Shown one piece after another: positions 8,125 to 17,125 of a DNA stretch of 64,000 nt. The notes beneath the pieces were generated by a model. It was not told where the DNA came from. It saw only the letters and a program-made list of their open reading frames with translations, and made no database searches. Position 1 is the stretch's first letter. Every line of letters begins with the position of its first letter. The position numbers were made by a program, and so were the translations under genes. The DNA comes from Sulfitobacter sp. S190 (GTDB taxonomy: Bacteria; Pseudomonadota; Alphaproteobacteria; Rhodobacterales; Rhodobacteraceae). The stretch lies in the NCBI RefSeq assembly GCF_025141935.1, contig NZ_CP081121.1:81675-145674 (forward strand), in the 5' to 3' direction.

Positions 8125-9509
8125 AGACGCTTCTCGACAAACTGTGGGATGCCCACGAAATCACCCGCCGCGATGATGGCACGTCGCTGCTGTGGGTCGA
8201 CCGGCACCTTGTGCACGAAGGATCGCACCACGCTTTCGCAAAGATCTCAGCTCGTGGTGCATCCGTCGCCCATCCCGATCTGACATTTGCGGTCGTGGAC
8301 CACTATGCGCCGACACGTGCGGGCACCGTGGCCGCAGATGTCCGGCGCATGATTGACACACTGGGCGACAATGCCCGAAGGGCAGGAATACGTCTTTATG
8401 GCTTGCGTGATCCCGGACAGGGGATCGTGCACGTGATCGGACCGGAGCAAGGGATCACGCTGCCGGGTCTTTTGATAAATTGCGGTGACAGTCATACCTC
8501 CACACATGGCGCATTTGGCGCGTTGGCGTTCGGCGTTGGCGCGACCGAGGTTGCCCATATTCTTGCGACACAGACAATTTGGCAAAAGCGGCCGAAATCC
8601 ATGCAGCTGTGGTTCGACGGCACTTTGACAGAAGGCGTTACAGCCAAGGATCTTGCGCTGCACTGGATTGCGAAGCTGGGAAGTGACGGTGCCCGCGGAC
8701 ATGCAATCGAATACGCGGGTCCGGCAATTCGCAATCTCAGCATGGAAGGGCGGCTGACCCTGTGCAACCTGTCGATCGAAGGGGGCGGGCGCTTCGGGAT
8801 GATCGCGCCTGACGAGGCGACTTTCACCTATCTCAAGGGACGGCCTTTCGCGCCGGCCGGCGACGCGTGGGACAAAGCCGTTGAGGACTGGCGGCAGCTT
8901 TGTTCCGACGACACTGCCGAATTTGACAGCCAGATACGTTTCGACGCGTCCGACGTGGCCCCGACAGTGACGTGGGGTACGTCACCGGAAGAGGCGGCCC
9001 CCATCACTGACCAAGTTCCCAGACCGGATGATCTTGGCCCGAACAAAGCGGAACACGCCCGTGCTTCGCTTGCCTACATGGGTCTCGAACCGGGTGCGCG
9101 ATTGGTCGATGTGCCGGTGGACGAAGTGTTCATCGGGTCCTGCACGAACGGTCGGATTGAGGACTTGCGCATGGCCGCCAAGGTGCTGGCAGGTCGGAAG
9201 GCGCGTGTTCCGGGACTGGTATCGCCGGGCTCGGCACAGGTGAAAAAGCAAGCGGAGCAAGAGGGGCTTGCGACTATCTTTTCCCAGGCAGGTCTGGAAT
9301 GGGCCGATGCGGGATGCTCGATGTGTGTCGGAATGAACGGGGATATCGTGGGCGCTGGAAAACGTTGCGCATCATCGACAAATCGCAACTTCAAAGGTCG
9401 GCAGGGTCGTGGCGCCCGTACCCATCTCATGAGCGCGGCGATGGTCGCTGCCGCTGCTGTCAAAGGGCATCTCGCCGATGTGCGCCCCTTGCTGGAGGGG
9501 CGGGAATGA
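8121..9509 (+). CDS. LeuC-like aconitase-family hydratase, large subunit
   Basis: 462 residues of the isopropylmalate isomerase/homoaconitase large-subunit family. The signature GDSHTSTHGAFGALAFGVG and the three [4Fe-4S] ligands are present (GSCTNGR, and CSMC in WADAGCSMCVGMNGD). The ATG at 8121 overlaps the GntR stop, and it overlaps the small-subunit gene by 4 nt. There is no leuB or leuA nearby, the regulator is GntR, and a TRAP transporter follows, so this is likely a catabolic hydratase (citraconate, maleate or dimethylmaleate type) rather than the leucine biosynthetic enzyme. It should produce the 2-hydroxy acid that the divergent KKCGH lyase can cleave. Confidence 0.88.
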   Translation: MKTLLDKLWDAHEITRRDDGTSLLWVDRHLVHEGSHHAFAKISARGASVAHPDLTFAVVDHYAPTRAGTVAADVRRMIDTLGDNARRAGIRLYGLRDPGQGIVHVIGPEQGITLPGLLINCGDSHTSTHGAFGALAFGVGATEVAHILATQTIWQKRPKSMQLWFDGTLTEGVTAKDLALHWIAKLGSDGARGHAIEYAGPAIRNLSMEGRLTLCNLSIEGGGRFGMIAPDEATFTYLKGRPFAPAGDAWDKAVEDWRQLCSDDTAEFDSQIRFDASDVAPTVTWGTSPEEAAPITDQVPRPDDLGPNKAEHARASLAYMGLEPGARLVDVPVDEVFIGSCTNGRIEDLRMAAKVLAGRKARVPGLVSPGSAQVKKQAEQEGLATIFSQAGLEWADAGCSMCVGMNGDIVGAGKRCASSTNRNFKGRQGRGARTHLMSAAMVAAAAVKGHLADVRPLLEGRE

Positions 9510-10123
9510 GCGGTTGGCGTACGCTTTCGGGAACAGCCGTGGCATTGCCACAGGCCAACATCGATACCGATCAGTTGATCCCTGCGCGTTTCATGTCGCA
9601 ACCGCGTGCCAACGGCTACGGGAGCTTTTTGTTGCATGATGCGCGGCAAGACGATCCGGACCACCCCTTGAACAGACACCTCGATGCGAAGGTTCTCGTG
9701 ACACGCCGGAATTTCGGCACCGGATCAAGCAGGGAGGCCGCGGTCTATGCGCTGTCGGATTTCGGGATCCGCGCTGTGCTGGCGCCGAGCTTTGGCGACA
9801 TATTTGCTGCCAATGCAGTCAACAACGGTGTTCTGCCTGCGAAAGTGGACGCGCAGATCATCGAAAACACCATCAACCGAATGGGGGAAGGCGCGCACGT
9901 GGTCACCCTTTCTCTTGACGCTTGTATGGCCACAATCGGAAATGCCGACATCCCCTTCACGCTCGATCCGATGTGGCAACGCAAGCTGATGAACGGCTGG
10001 GACGACATTGATCTGACACAGCAGCACGCCCCCGAAATCGCAGAATTTCGCGCAGCCCGCTGGGCCGCGCACCCTTGGGCAATGCCCAGACAGAAGACCC
10101 CGCACAGCGCGCGGCAAGATTGA
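9506..10123 (+). CDS. LeuD-like aconitase-family hydratase, small (swivel) subunit
   Basis: 205 residues, the length of LeuD proteins. Key features are ANIDTDQLIPARFM near the N-terminus and NFGTGSSREAAVYALSDFGIRAVLAPSFGDIFAANAVNNG, the swivel-domain substrate loop. It starts with an ATGA overlap on the large subunit. The enzyme would be the heterodimeric partner that closes over the Fe-S cluster. The catabolic assignment follows from operon context, not from a residue-level specificity signature. Confidence 0.88.
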   Translation: MSGWRTLSGTAVALPQANIDTDQLIPARFMSQPRANGYGSFLLHDARQDDPDHPLNRHLDAKVLVTRRNFGTGSSREAAVYALSDFGIRAVLAPSFGDIFAANAVNNGVLPAKVDAQIIENTINRMGEGAHVVTLSLDACMATIGNADIPFTLDPMWQRKLMNGWDDIDLTQQHAPEIAEFRAARWAAHPWAMPRQKTPHSARQD

Positions 10124-10143
10124 AAACCAAAGGGAGAGATCGA

Positions 10144-11142
10144 ATGAAACATGCAATAATCGGCGGAATTTTTGCCAGTACCGCACTGGCGGGGCAAGTG
10201 ATGGCCCAAGATACCGTGACTGCGGTGCACGCTTTTCCGGAATCGCTGATCTATACGAAGTCGTTTCTCGAATTCGTCAAAAGAGTGAATGCCGCAGGCG
10301 AGGGTATCGTGAAAATCGAGGTGCGCGGCGGACCCGAAGCCATCGGTATGTTCCAGCAACCGGACGCCGTTCGGAACGGTGTGGTCGACATGGTCTATAC
10401 GCCCGGCAGCTTTTATGCCGGATCCCTGCCTGAAAAAGACGCGCTCGTGACATCCAACATCGTTGCGGCAGAAGCCCGCGCGAACGGCGGCATCGAGCTC
10501 ATCGACCAAATCCATCAGGAAAAGATGGGTGTGAAATACCTTGGCTGGTTCGACAGCGGCGTTTGCTACAATCTCTGGACCCGCGACGAACCGACGCTCG
10601 ACGATGGCGGCAATCTGGATGTATCCGGTCTGAAGCTGCGCGGTAATGCCGTCTATAACGCGTTTTTCACGGATTATCTGGGCGCTCAGGTGATCGATCT
10701 GCCAACAACCGAGGTCTATTCCGCCCTCGAGCGCGGGGTTGTCGATGCCACGGGGTGGACCCAGATCGGTCTGATCGACCTCAAGTGGAATGAGTTTCTC
10801 AATTACCGGATCGAGCCGTGCTTTTTCTCAACGGACCTCGGGGTCATCATGAACCTCGACAAATGGAACAGCCTGTCCGATGCCGCGCGCAATGTCATTC
10901 AGGACGTGGCGATTGCGCATGAGGAAGAGTCTGCAAGCAAGCTTGGTGCCAAGCGGGACGAGGATTTTGCCGCGCTCGAAGAGGCCGGGATGCAGGTCGT
11001 CACATTGGAAGGCGAAGCGGCGGAAGCCTATCTGGGTGCAGCCGTTGAAAAGACATGGGACCGGATGAAAGGTCTGATGGAAGAAAGTCCTCAGGGGGCT
11101 GACAACTACGACGAGCTGATCGAACTGTTCTACGAAAAATAA
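10144..11142 (+). CDS. dctP: TRAP transporter solute-binding protein (DctP family)
   Basis: 332 residues beginning with a Sec signal peptide (MKHAIIGGIFASTALAGQVMAQ, cleavage after AQ). The mature part has the DctP pattern, including LKLRGNAVYNAF and GVVDATGWTQIGLIDLKWNEF, the region holding the Arg that binds substrate carboxylates. The ATG at 10144, preceded by GGGAGAG, is chosen over an in-frame start 69 nt earlier that would bury the signal peptide. It follows the LeuD-like gene by 20 nt and is separated from dctQ by a strong hairpin. Likely ligand: the organic acid degraded by this cluster. Confidence 0.9.
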   Translation: MKHAIIGGIFASTALAGQVMAQDTVTAVHAFPESLIYTKSFLEFVKRVNAAGEGIVKIEVRGGPEAIGMFQQPDAVRNGVVDMVYTPGSFYAGSLPEKDALVTSNIVAAEARANGGIELIDQIHQEKMGVKYLGWFDSGVCYNLWTRDEPTLDDGGNLDVSGLKLRGNAVYNAFFTDYLGAQVIDLPTTEVYSALERGVVDATGWTQIGLIDLKWNEFLNYRIEPCFFSTDLGVIMNLDKWNSLSDAARNVIQDVAIAHEEESASKLGAKRDEDFAALEEAGMQVVTLEGEAAEAYLGAAVEKTWDRMKGLMEESPQGADNYDELIELFYEK

Positions 11143-11152
11143 GACGATCAAT

Positions 11153-11179
11153 GCCGCGCCGGATAAAGTCTGGCGCGGC
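11153..11179 (+). repeat. GC-rich hairpin between dctP and dctQ
   Basis: Perfect 8-bp inverted repeat GCCGCGCC (11153-11160) and GGCGCGGC (11172-11179) with an 11-nt loop, 10 nt after the dctP stop. There is no T-tract after it, so it is more likely an mRNA-stabilising or processing element than a terminator. It would leave dctP mRNA in excess over the membrane subunits. Confidence 0.7.
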
Positions 11180-11197
11180 GCACTCAAGGGGCGTGTC

Positions 11198-11704
11198 ATG
11201 CAGGTGCTCGGGCAACTCTATCGCGGGTTTTTATACGCAATGGCAGGTATCGCAGGCGCGATGCTGGTCTGGCTTATGGTGTCTGTTGTCACATCCGTGA
11301 CGATGCGCAACCTTGGTCTGCAGCCTTTCGCGTGGCTTTTCACGTCATCGGAATATGCAATCCTTTACATGACGATGCTTGGCGCGCCTTGGTTGGTCCG
11401 TGAACGGGGTCATGTCCACATCGAACTGGTAACCGCCGCCCTGCCAGCGCACGCCAGACGCATTGTCAGCCGGAGCGTCGCGGCCATTTGCGTTGCCATC
11501 TGTGCGTTGCTTGCGTGGAAAGGTGCGGAACTGATGCTAACCAATATCGCCCGCAACGATCTGGATGTGCGGGCCTATTACTTTCCCAAATGGGTTTTAA
11601 CGGCGGCATTCCCCGTCTGTTTTGGTCTCATGGCGGTGGAGTTTTCACGGTATGTGTTCGGCAAAACGCTGATGCATTCGGGCGAAGCGGGAATACACGA
11701 ATAA
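11198..11704 (+). CDS. dctQ: TRAP transporter small membrane subunit (DctQ)
   Basis: 168 residues with four hydrophobic segments (about 8-30, 44-62, 88-107, 129-148) and the DctQ-type stretch APWLVRERGHVHIEL after the second. It is the small integral membrane component that works with DctM in Na+-driven uptake. It lies 55 nt after dctP, across a hairpin, and its stop overlaps the dctM start by one base. Confidence 0.9.
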   Translation: MQVLGQLYRGFLYAMAGIAGAMLVWLMVSVVTSVTMRNLGLQPFAWLFTSSEYAILYMTMLGAPWLVRERGHVHIELVTAALPAHARRIVSRSVAAICVAICALLAWKGAELMLTNIARNDLDVRAYYFPKWVLTAAFPVCFGLMAVEFSRYVFGKTLMHSGEAGIHE

Positions 11705-13011
11705 TGGAATGGTTCGAGGCGCTTGGCCTGCTGATCGGGTCCATTCTGGTGCTCATGGCGATCGGGATGCCCGTCGCGCTTGCCTTTCTGGCGGCAAATA
11801 TCATCGGTGCGTGGTTCTTTATGGGCGGGGCACGCGGCGTGACGCTGATGCTCAACAACGGCTTTGGCAGTCTGACCAATTTTGCGCTCGTGCCGATCCC
11901 GCTTTTCCTCCTGATGGGTGAAATCTTTTTCCATACCGGCCTCGGCAAACGCATGTTCAATGCAATTGACAAGCTGCTTGGCCGCCTGCCGGGCCGCTTG
12001 TCCTACGTAACGGTTCTTGGCGGCACGGCGTTTTCCACCTTGTCGGGGTCCTCGATGGGATCGACGGCCCTTCTGGGCAGTCTCATGGTGCCGGAAATGA
12101 CGCAGCGCGGGTATAAAAAGCATATGTCGATCGGGCCGATTTTGGGGACGGGCGGGTTGGCCATCATCATTCCCCCATCGGCGCTCGCCGTGCTTCTGGC
12201 GACGCTTGCGCGTATCGATGTCGGTGCGTTGTTGATCGCGGGCATTGTGCCGGGCTTGATCCTTGCGTCTTTCTACATCGCGACAATCTATGTGCAGACG
12301 CGTATCGATCCCGACGCAGCACCCGCTTACGACGTCGAAACATTGAGCGTCAGTGCGAAATTCGGCCTGCTGTTCCGTGACATTCTGCCAATGCTGTCGG
12401 TGATGGTGCTGATCGTGATCGGTATGGTCGCGGGGCTCATAACACCGTCCGAAGCGGCGGCTTTCGGTGCCTTGGGCGTCTTGATCCTCGCGCTGGTTTT
12501 CCGGTGCCTGAGCTGGCAAGCGCTGCGAAAGTCCGTTGTCGGCGCTTTGCGGGTGACGCTCATGGCGTATCTGATTGTGTTCGGCTCTGCGACCTTCAGC
12601 CAGCTGCTCGCTTTCTCTGGCGCGTCCTCCGGGCTCATTCGCTGGGCGACGGCTTTCGATCTTGCCCCGATCGCGATGCTTCTGGTGATGTTTGGCGTTC
12701 TTTTGCTGCTCGGGATGTTCATGGAACAGATCTCCATGATGTTGCTGACGGTCCCGATCTTCTTTCCATTGGCGACGACGCTGGGTTTTGATCCCATCTG
12801 GTTTGGTCTCATCATTTTGCTGGCGCTCGAAATCAGCTTTACGACCCCTCCTTTCGGGCTACTTCTTTTTGTGATGAAGGGCGTTGCCCCCCGCGAGACG
12901 ACGATGCGAGATATCTATGGGTCGGCCATTCCGTATATGGCGTGCTCCATGCTGCTGGTGGCGCTGCTCATTGCGTTTCCGCAGATCGCGCTGTGGCTTC
13001 CCGGGTTGTAA
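11704..13011 (+). CDS. dctM: TRAP transporter large permease (DctM)
   Basis: 435 residues of very hydrophobic sequence with the DctM hallmarks: GMPVALAFLAANI near the N-terminus, the LSGSSMGSTALLGSLMVPEM motif, LGTGGLAIIIPPS, and the C-terminal TTPPFGLLLFVMKGVAP. It forms the transport channel of the TRAP system. ATG 11704 overlaps the dctQ stop; the longer upstream frame extension lies inside dctQ and is rejected. It ends the plus-strand operon GntR-leuCD-dctPQM. Confidence 0.92.
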   Translation: MEWFEALGLLIGSILVLMAIGMPVALAFLAANIIGAWFFMGGARGVTLMLNNGFGSLTNFALVPIPLFLLMGEIFFHTGLGKRMFNAIDKLLGRLPGRLSYVTVLGGTAFSTLSGSSMGSTALLGSLMVPEMTQRGYKKHMSIGPILGTGGLAIIIPPSALAVLLATLARIDVGALLIAGIVPGLILASFYIATIYVQTRIDPDAAPAYDVETLSVSAKFGLLFRDILPMLSVMVLIVIGMVAGLITPSEAAAFGALGVLILALVFRCLSWQALRKSVVGALRVTLMAYLIVFGSATFSQLLAFSGASSGLIRWATAFDLAPIAMLLVMFGVLLLLGMFMEQISMMLLTVPIFFPLATTLGFDPIWFGLIILLALEISFTTPPFGLLLFVMKGVAPRETTMRDIYGSAIPYMACSMLLVALLIAFPQIALWLPGL

Positions 13012-13106
13012 GCGCGCCGTTGGGAAAAATGCGACTGGTTTCCCGATAGCGGCGGTTGCGTCTTTCGGCTATGATTATGAATGCCAGCTTGGTTGGAGAG
13101 CTACAC

Positions 13107-13874
13107 ATGCGCCGCGCCGTTTTTCTATCGACAGTTTTCGTCTCTGCCGTCGCCGCGGCTCCCGTGCTTGCGCAGGACCGTGAAATAAGCTTCGCGTTGC
13201 GTGGCGGATTGGCCGTTGCACCTTCCTATCCCGGTGCGGATGATTACGAGGTCGGGCCGGATCTGGGATTTGCCTTTGGCGGGCTCAGCTGGGGCCGTGT
13301 CAATATCGGCCGTGGTATCGGCGCTGCACCGCAGGACGGTCTGTCGTTCCGCGGCGCGTTCAAAGTGATCGGCGATCGCGAAGCCGACGACAATTCGGAA
13401 TTGCTTGGCCTGGACGATGTGAGCACCGCCGTCGAATTGGGTATCGGCGCGACCTACCGGCAGGCGAACTGGCTGGCCTTCGGCGAAGTACGCAAAGGCG
13501 TGACAGGTCACAGTGGCTGGACCGGTACGCTTGGTGCGGATGCAATTTTCAAGCCGGACGACCGGTGGACCATCACCGCCGGACCCCGTGTCAGCTTTGG
13601 CGACAGTGATTTCGCAGATACATATTTCGGCATTACCGATGACGAAGCGACGGCTTCATCGTTCGGAGCGTTCGATGCTGACGGTGGCGCACTGGGCGCA
13701 GGTTTCGAAGTGCAGGCGAGCTACTTGCTGTCCGAGCAATGGTCTGTCGAAGGGGCGCTGGGGTACGAACGTCTGCTCGGTGATGCGGCCGACAGCCCCA
13801 TTACCGAGCTTGGCTCGGATGACCAGTGGCGCCTGCGCATCGGGTTGAGCCGGAAATTCTCCCTAAATTTCTAG
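13107..13874 (+). CDS. MipA/OmpV family outer membrane protein
   Basis: 255 residues. A signal peptide (MRRAVFLSTVFVSAVAAAPVLAQ) is followed by sequence with the beta-barrel pattern and the family opening (LRGGLAVAPSYPGADDYEVGPDLGFAFGG), and a C-terminal strand ending in aromatic Phe (LSRKFSLNF). MipA/OmpV proteins are outer-membrane barrels, some described as MltA-interacting scaffolds. The ATG at 13107 has GGAGAG upstream; the longer reading to 13056 would place extra residues before the signal peptide. It stands alone, converging on the fimbrial operon. Confidence 0.85.
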   Translation: MRRAVFLSTVFVSAVAAAPVLAQDREISFALRGGLAVAPSYPGADDYEVGPDLGFAFGGLSWGRVNIGRGIGAAPQDGLSFRGAFKVIGDREADDNSELLGLDDVSTAVELGIGATYRQANWLAFGEVRKGVTGHSGWTGTLGADAIFKPDDRWTITAGPRVSFGDSDFADTYFGITDDEATASSFGAFDADGGALGAGFEVQASYLLSEQWSVEGALGYERLLGDAADSPITELGSDDQWRLRIGLSRKFSLNF

Positions 13875-13886
13875 CCGGTCAGGCAA

Positions 13887-14822
13887 TCAGTACTCCACGG
13901 TGATCAGAACGGAATCTGTATAGACGCCGGCGCGCAAAGGTTGGCCCGCGAACAGCCGACCGTGGACTGTCATCGTTTGGTCATTGCCTGTACCGGTCGT
14001 TGCGACAGTCTGGCCGGGGGTCTGGCCCCAAGGCGTCGTAACCGAACCATTTAGATACAAACCATAGCGCAGCTGTTGGCTTGCGGGCCCGGTCATCCGT
14101 CGGTCCGTGGGTCCGCTGGCGCCAGCGCCCACTCCGTTGTCGAGCGACACGGTGTACCCCGTCCCTTGTGTGCAGCGGATGACGAAGCCGCCTGTGGCCG
14201 CGACTGTCGATGTCACGGCAGCGGCGGCCAGCGTCCCGAAATCGATGGCTCCAGCATCCACCTCGCAACTGGCGGCGACGTCTGCGGTGACGTCAAAGGC
14301 ATTGATTTGTCGCACCGTGCCAGGTTGGTTGCACGAATTTGTATTAAATTCGATATGGGCCTGCGCAGTGCCGGAAAACGTGGTGCTATAGGCGCCGGTA
14401 CCTGTGCCGACACCTGATGACGTAATATCGGCAAACACCGGCACATCGATCCTGCCAGTCCCTAGAACCGTAGGAACCCGCACAAATTCGCGATCCCACG
14501 TTCCGCCGGACGCGCCATTCCCGCCGGGGCGCAACTCGTAGGCGAGCGCTGCGGAATCCGCGCGGCGCATGAAACGGGGTGAAAAACCTGCACCGCTGCC
14601 GCCCGACCCGGACGCCAAAACGATGCAGACCCCGATGCTGCCAACACCGGTGCAATTGATGCTTAACGTGCCAGAAGTCTGGTTGCTTACCCCACTGCGC
14701 AGACTGACCGTGCCAAACACGATGTCACTCATGCTCGACGTACAATTAACAGACTGTGCCTGCGCCATGGGGGGCAGGGCTGTCGAAACGATCAGAAAGA
14801 GTATGAACAGCGTTATCCGCAT
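13887..14822 (-). CDS. Two-domain spore coat U (SCPU) protein, probable fimbrial tip adhesin
   Basis: 311 residues with a signal peptide (MRITLFILFLIVSTALPPMAQAQ) and two SCPU domains. The first begins SVNCTSSMSDIVFGTVSLRSG and the second around ADVAASCEVDAGAIDFGTLAAAAV; each ends in the family-style TVTV(H)GRL...G.Y.D.V.ITV.Y strand. In Csu-type archaic pili the last operon gene is a two-domain tip adhesin (CsuE), which fits this size and position. ATG 14822 overlaps the usher stop by 10 nt. The longer form to 14876 lacks a leading signal peptide. Confidence 0.82.
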   Translation of the reverse strand: MRITLFILFLIVSTALPPMAQAQSVNCTSSMSDIVFGTVSLRSGVSNQTSGTLSINCTGVGSIGVCIVLASGSGGSGAGFSPRFMRRADSAALAYELRPGGNGASGGTWDREFVRVPTVLGTGRIDVPVFADITSSGVGTGTGAYSTTFSGTAQAHIEFNTNSCNQPGTVRQINAFDVTADVAASCEVDAGAIDFGTLAAAAVTSTVAATGGFVIRCTQGTGYTVSLDNGVGAGASGPTDRRMTGPASQQLRYGLYLNGSVTTPWGQTPGQTVATTGTGNDQTMTVHGRLFAGQPLRAGVYTDSVLITVEY

Positions 14823-17116
14823 ATTGCCACCGCCGGGGTGTCGTCTGTTCGAAGCGGCGGGACGCGCGTTTTGCACCGGCCTGTTTCCATTGTCGCGCCT
14901 TCGGGAACGCCGTCGAGGAGCACCAGCCCGTCGTAACCGACCCCCAGATCATGAGATTTGCCGCCAATGATGAGCGCTGATCCGACCGGTACGGGTTTTC
15001 CTGTGCTATATTGCAGTTTCACCACGCGGGTTTGTGCAGCGTCCTTTGTATCAAGAGCTACGAAAATGCCGGACGTACGGGACGGGACGATGTCGGCTGC
15101 GGTGACTTGTGCAATCGTGCCTTGCGCCACATCATCGACATCGATCGATATACGATTGGAATTGTAAGGCTGCACACCTGTAACAACCGCGCGGCCGCTG
15201 CGGTTTGTGCGGGTCACAACGCGGTTTTGCAACCGGACAGGCACATCTGGCGCGCCTACATCCACGACCGCGAAACTGCTTTTGATCTGCGGCCCTGCGG
15301 TGATCCGGCGGTCCATCATCGCGAAGGCACCGCGAAGCCGCAGATCGAGGCTGGAGCGTCGCGATGCGTGACGCGCGGAAACGTCCAGCCGTGCGCGCCT
15401 GCCTTGCGCCCAAATGCGCCCTCCAACGCGGACTTCACCATCGTTGCGCGCCAGTTCCGCGTCATATCCCCACGACCCTGCTGTGCCATCACCTGCGCGG
15501 GACGCGAACACACTCGATCCAGTTGTGTTGGAATGCGCGATCTGCGTTGCGTGTTTGCCGAATTTCATTGTCACCACAGCGGCCAGTCGCGTGTCGCGCC
15601 GCGTCCAATCGTGACTGGCGTTTACGTTGAGAACAGCGTCCGATCGCCAGACCTTTGAGGAGAGCCCGAGGCTTGTCAGCTGGGTTTTTCGCGTATCGTT
15701 TTCGATAGAAATATGGCTCGCTCCGAACGTCATTTCTCCCGCATGACCCGGCACGCTCAGACTGACGACGTCACGCCTTCGATCAACGCCGGAAAGTGTG
15801 AACCCGTTCTGGGCATCGATCGCGGACGCCAGATCGAGATACTGACCGGAGGCGCGGAAATGGCTCGCTTCAAACCGAAGCCTTCCGTTGAGAGGGTGTG
15901 CGATAAGTGTTGTATTGTAAAATTTTCCGCGGGTGTCGTTGTGTCTGCTGTGTCCGAGGGAGAAGCTCACCTCGGCGAGATTTCCGACAACCGCATGCTG
16001 GCCAACTGCAACGTGTCGAAAATTGCGGGTGGCTGAAAGCTGCGCCTCCAATGTCAGCTTGGGTGTGATGCCCCGCCTTATGGTGCCGTTAAAGACCAAA
16101 TCATCGACATAACTGCTGTCACGGTTGCCAAAGGACAGGCGGGGATATCCGATTTCGACCGACCAGTCCGCGACCCCGGGGGCCAGCAGGTTTCGCGCTC
16201 CGAAGAATGAAAGTTCGGTACGGGTGACGGTCCCGTCTTCTCCGCGCAGTGACACAATTGCTGTTCCGGCACCATTAACGACCGGAATATCCTCGATCGT
16301 GAAATCGCCGCTTTGTACTTCGGTGTCGAATACTCGATTGCCTTCAATGAAGACGTCTACGCCGCTAGGCACTGCCACGCTGCCCTCGAAGGCAGGCAGG
16401 GGTCGCCGTACCAGATCGCGGCGGAGCGCAAAGTCGCGGTGGATGCGCAGCCCGCCGAGCCGGACGGGCCTGCCCCAAGACAAAGAGGAAGTGAGCGTGT
16501 CCCCCAAGATACCGATTACCGCGGCTTTGGGATAGTCGATCTCCAACGCTGTACTAAATCGCGTCCAGCTTGCGTTTGATTGACGACCCACCGGTAGACT
16601 TAACAAGCCCGTGTTGCGCAGACGTGCGTTGTTCCAAAAAGTCCACGCCTCGATCCCGATACTGGCACCTTCGAGATCGAACGAGCCGCCTGAGGTTTTG
16701 CCACTTCGCAGGTTGAGATCGTAATTCAGCGCCATGCCAAAGCTGGGGTCAGGCGATAACATCTCGCGCCGTCGTGTCGTGATGCGCTGTGGGGCTATCC
16801 GCGTGCGGTCTGCCGTCAAATACAATCGCTGTTTTGTCATCTCATACCGCCACGCAAGGCCGGGAATTGAATCAAGATTTACCTTCTTGCGTTTGATATC
16901 GCGGGTATCGATACCAACGGCCGCAAGTTCTTCTCGGTGGGTCGTAAAGCCGTTCCCTGTCTGCTGAACTTCGATGACCAATTGGGTGTCGCGGTCATTT
17001 ACGAAAACTTGGAGGAAAAGGGACGTTTCTGCGTGCGCATATCCGACAACTGCAGTGACCAGGGCAAAAATAGCGACGATTGCGCGGTAAACGAATTTGT
17101 GGAACGTACTCGGCAC
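14813..17116 (-). CDS. Fimbrial outer membrane usher (archaic chaperone-usher type)
   Basis: 767 residues. A signal peptide (residues 1-29, ending VGYAHA) is followed by an usher N-domain (SLFLQVFVNDRDT), a long barrel with the plug-like VPSGVDVFIEGNRVFDTEVQSGDFTIEDIPVV and C-terminal domains ending LDGVPEGATMETGRCKTRVPP. Ushers secrete and anchor pilus subunits at the outer membrane. The start is GTG, 9 nt after the chaperone stop. It stands between chaperone and tip gene, the Csu-like gene order. Confidence 0.88.
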   Translation of the reverse strand: MPSTFHKFVYRAIVAIFALVTAVVGYAHAETSLFLQVFVNDRDTQLVIEVQQTGNGFTTHREELAAVGIDTRDIKRKKVNLDSIPGLAWRYEMTKQRLYLTADRTRIAPQRITTRRREMLSPDPSFGMALNYDLNLRSGKTSGGSFDLEGASIGIEAWTFWNNARLRNTGLLSLPVGRQSNASWTRFSTALEIDYPKAAVIGILGDTLTSSLSWGRPVRLGGLRIHRDFALRRDLVRRPLPAFEGSVAVPSGVDVFIEGNRVFDTEVQSGDFTIEDIPVVNGAGTAIVSLRGEDGTVTRTELSFFGARNLLAPGVADWSVEIGYPRLSFGNRDSSYVDDLVFNGTIRRGITPKLTLEAQLSATRNFRHVAVGQHAVVGNLAEVSFSLGHSRHNDTRGKFYNTTLIAHPLNGRLRFEASHFRASGQYLDLASAIDAQNGFTLSGVDRRRDVVSLSVPGHAGEMTFGASHISIENDTRKTQLTSLGLSSKVWRSDAVLNVNASHDWTRRDTRLAAVVTMKFGKHATQIAHSNTTGSSVFASRAGDGTAGSWGYDAELARNDGEVRVGGRIWAQGRRARLDVSARHASRRSSLDLRLRGAFAMMDRRITAGPQIKSSFAVVDVGAPDVPVRLQNRVVTRTNRSGRAVVTGVQPYNSNRISIDVDDVAQGTIAQVTAADIVPSRTSGIFVALDTKDAAQTRVVKLQYSTGKPVPVGSALIIGGKSHDLGVGYDGLVLLDGVPEGATMETGRCKTRVPPLRTDDTPAVAICG

Positions 17117-17125
17117 GGGTGCCGT

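Noticed and set aside
8121..10123. Leucine biosynthesis leuCD
   Set aside because: No leuA or leuB nearby, a GntR regulator overlaps the start and a TRAP transporter follows, so a catabolic hydratase is preferred.
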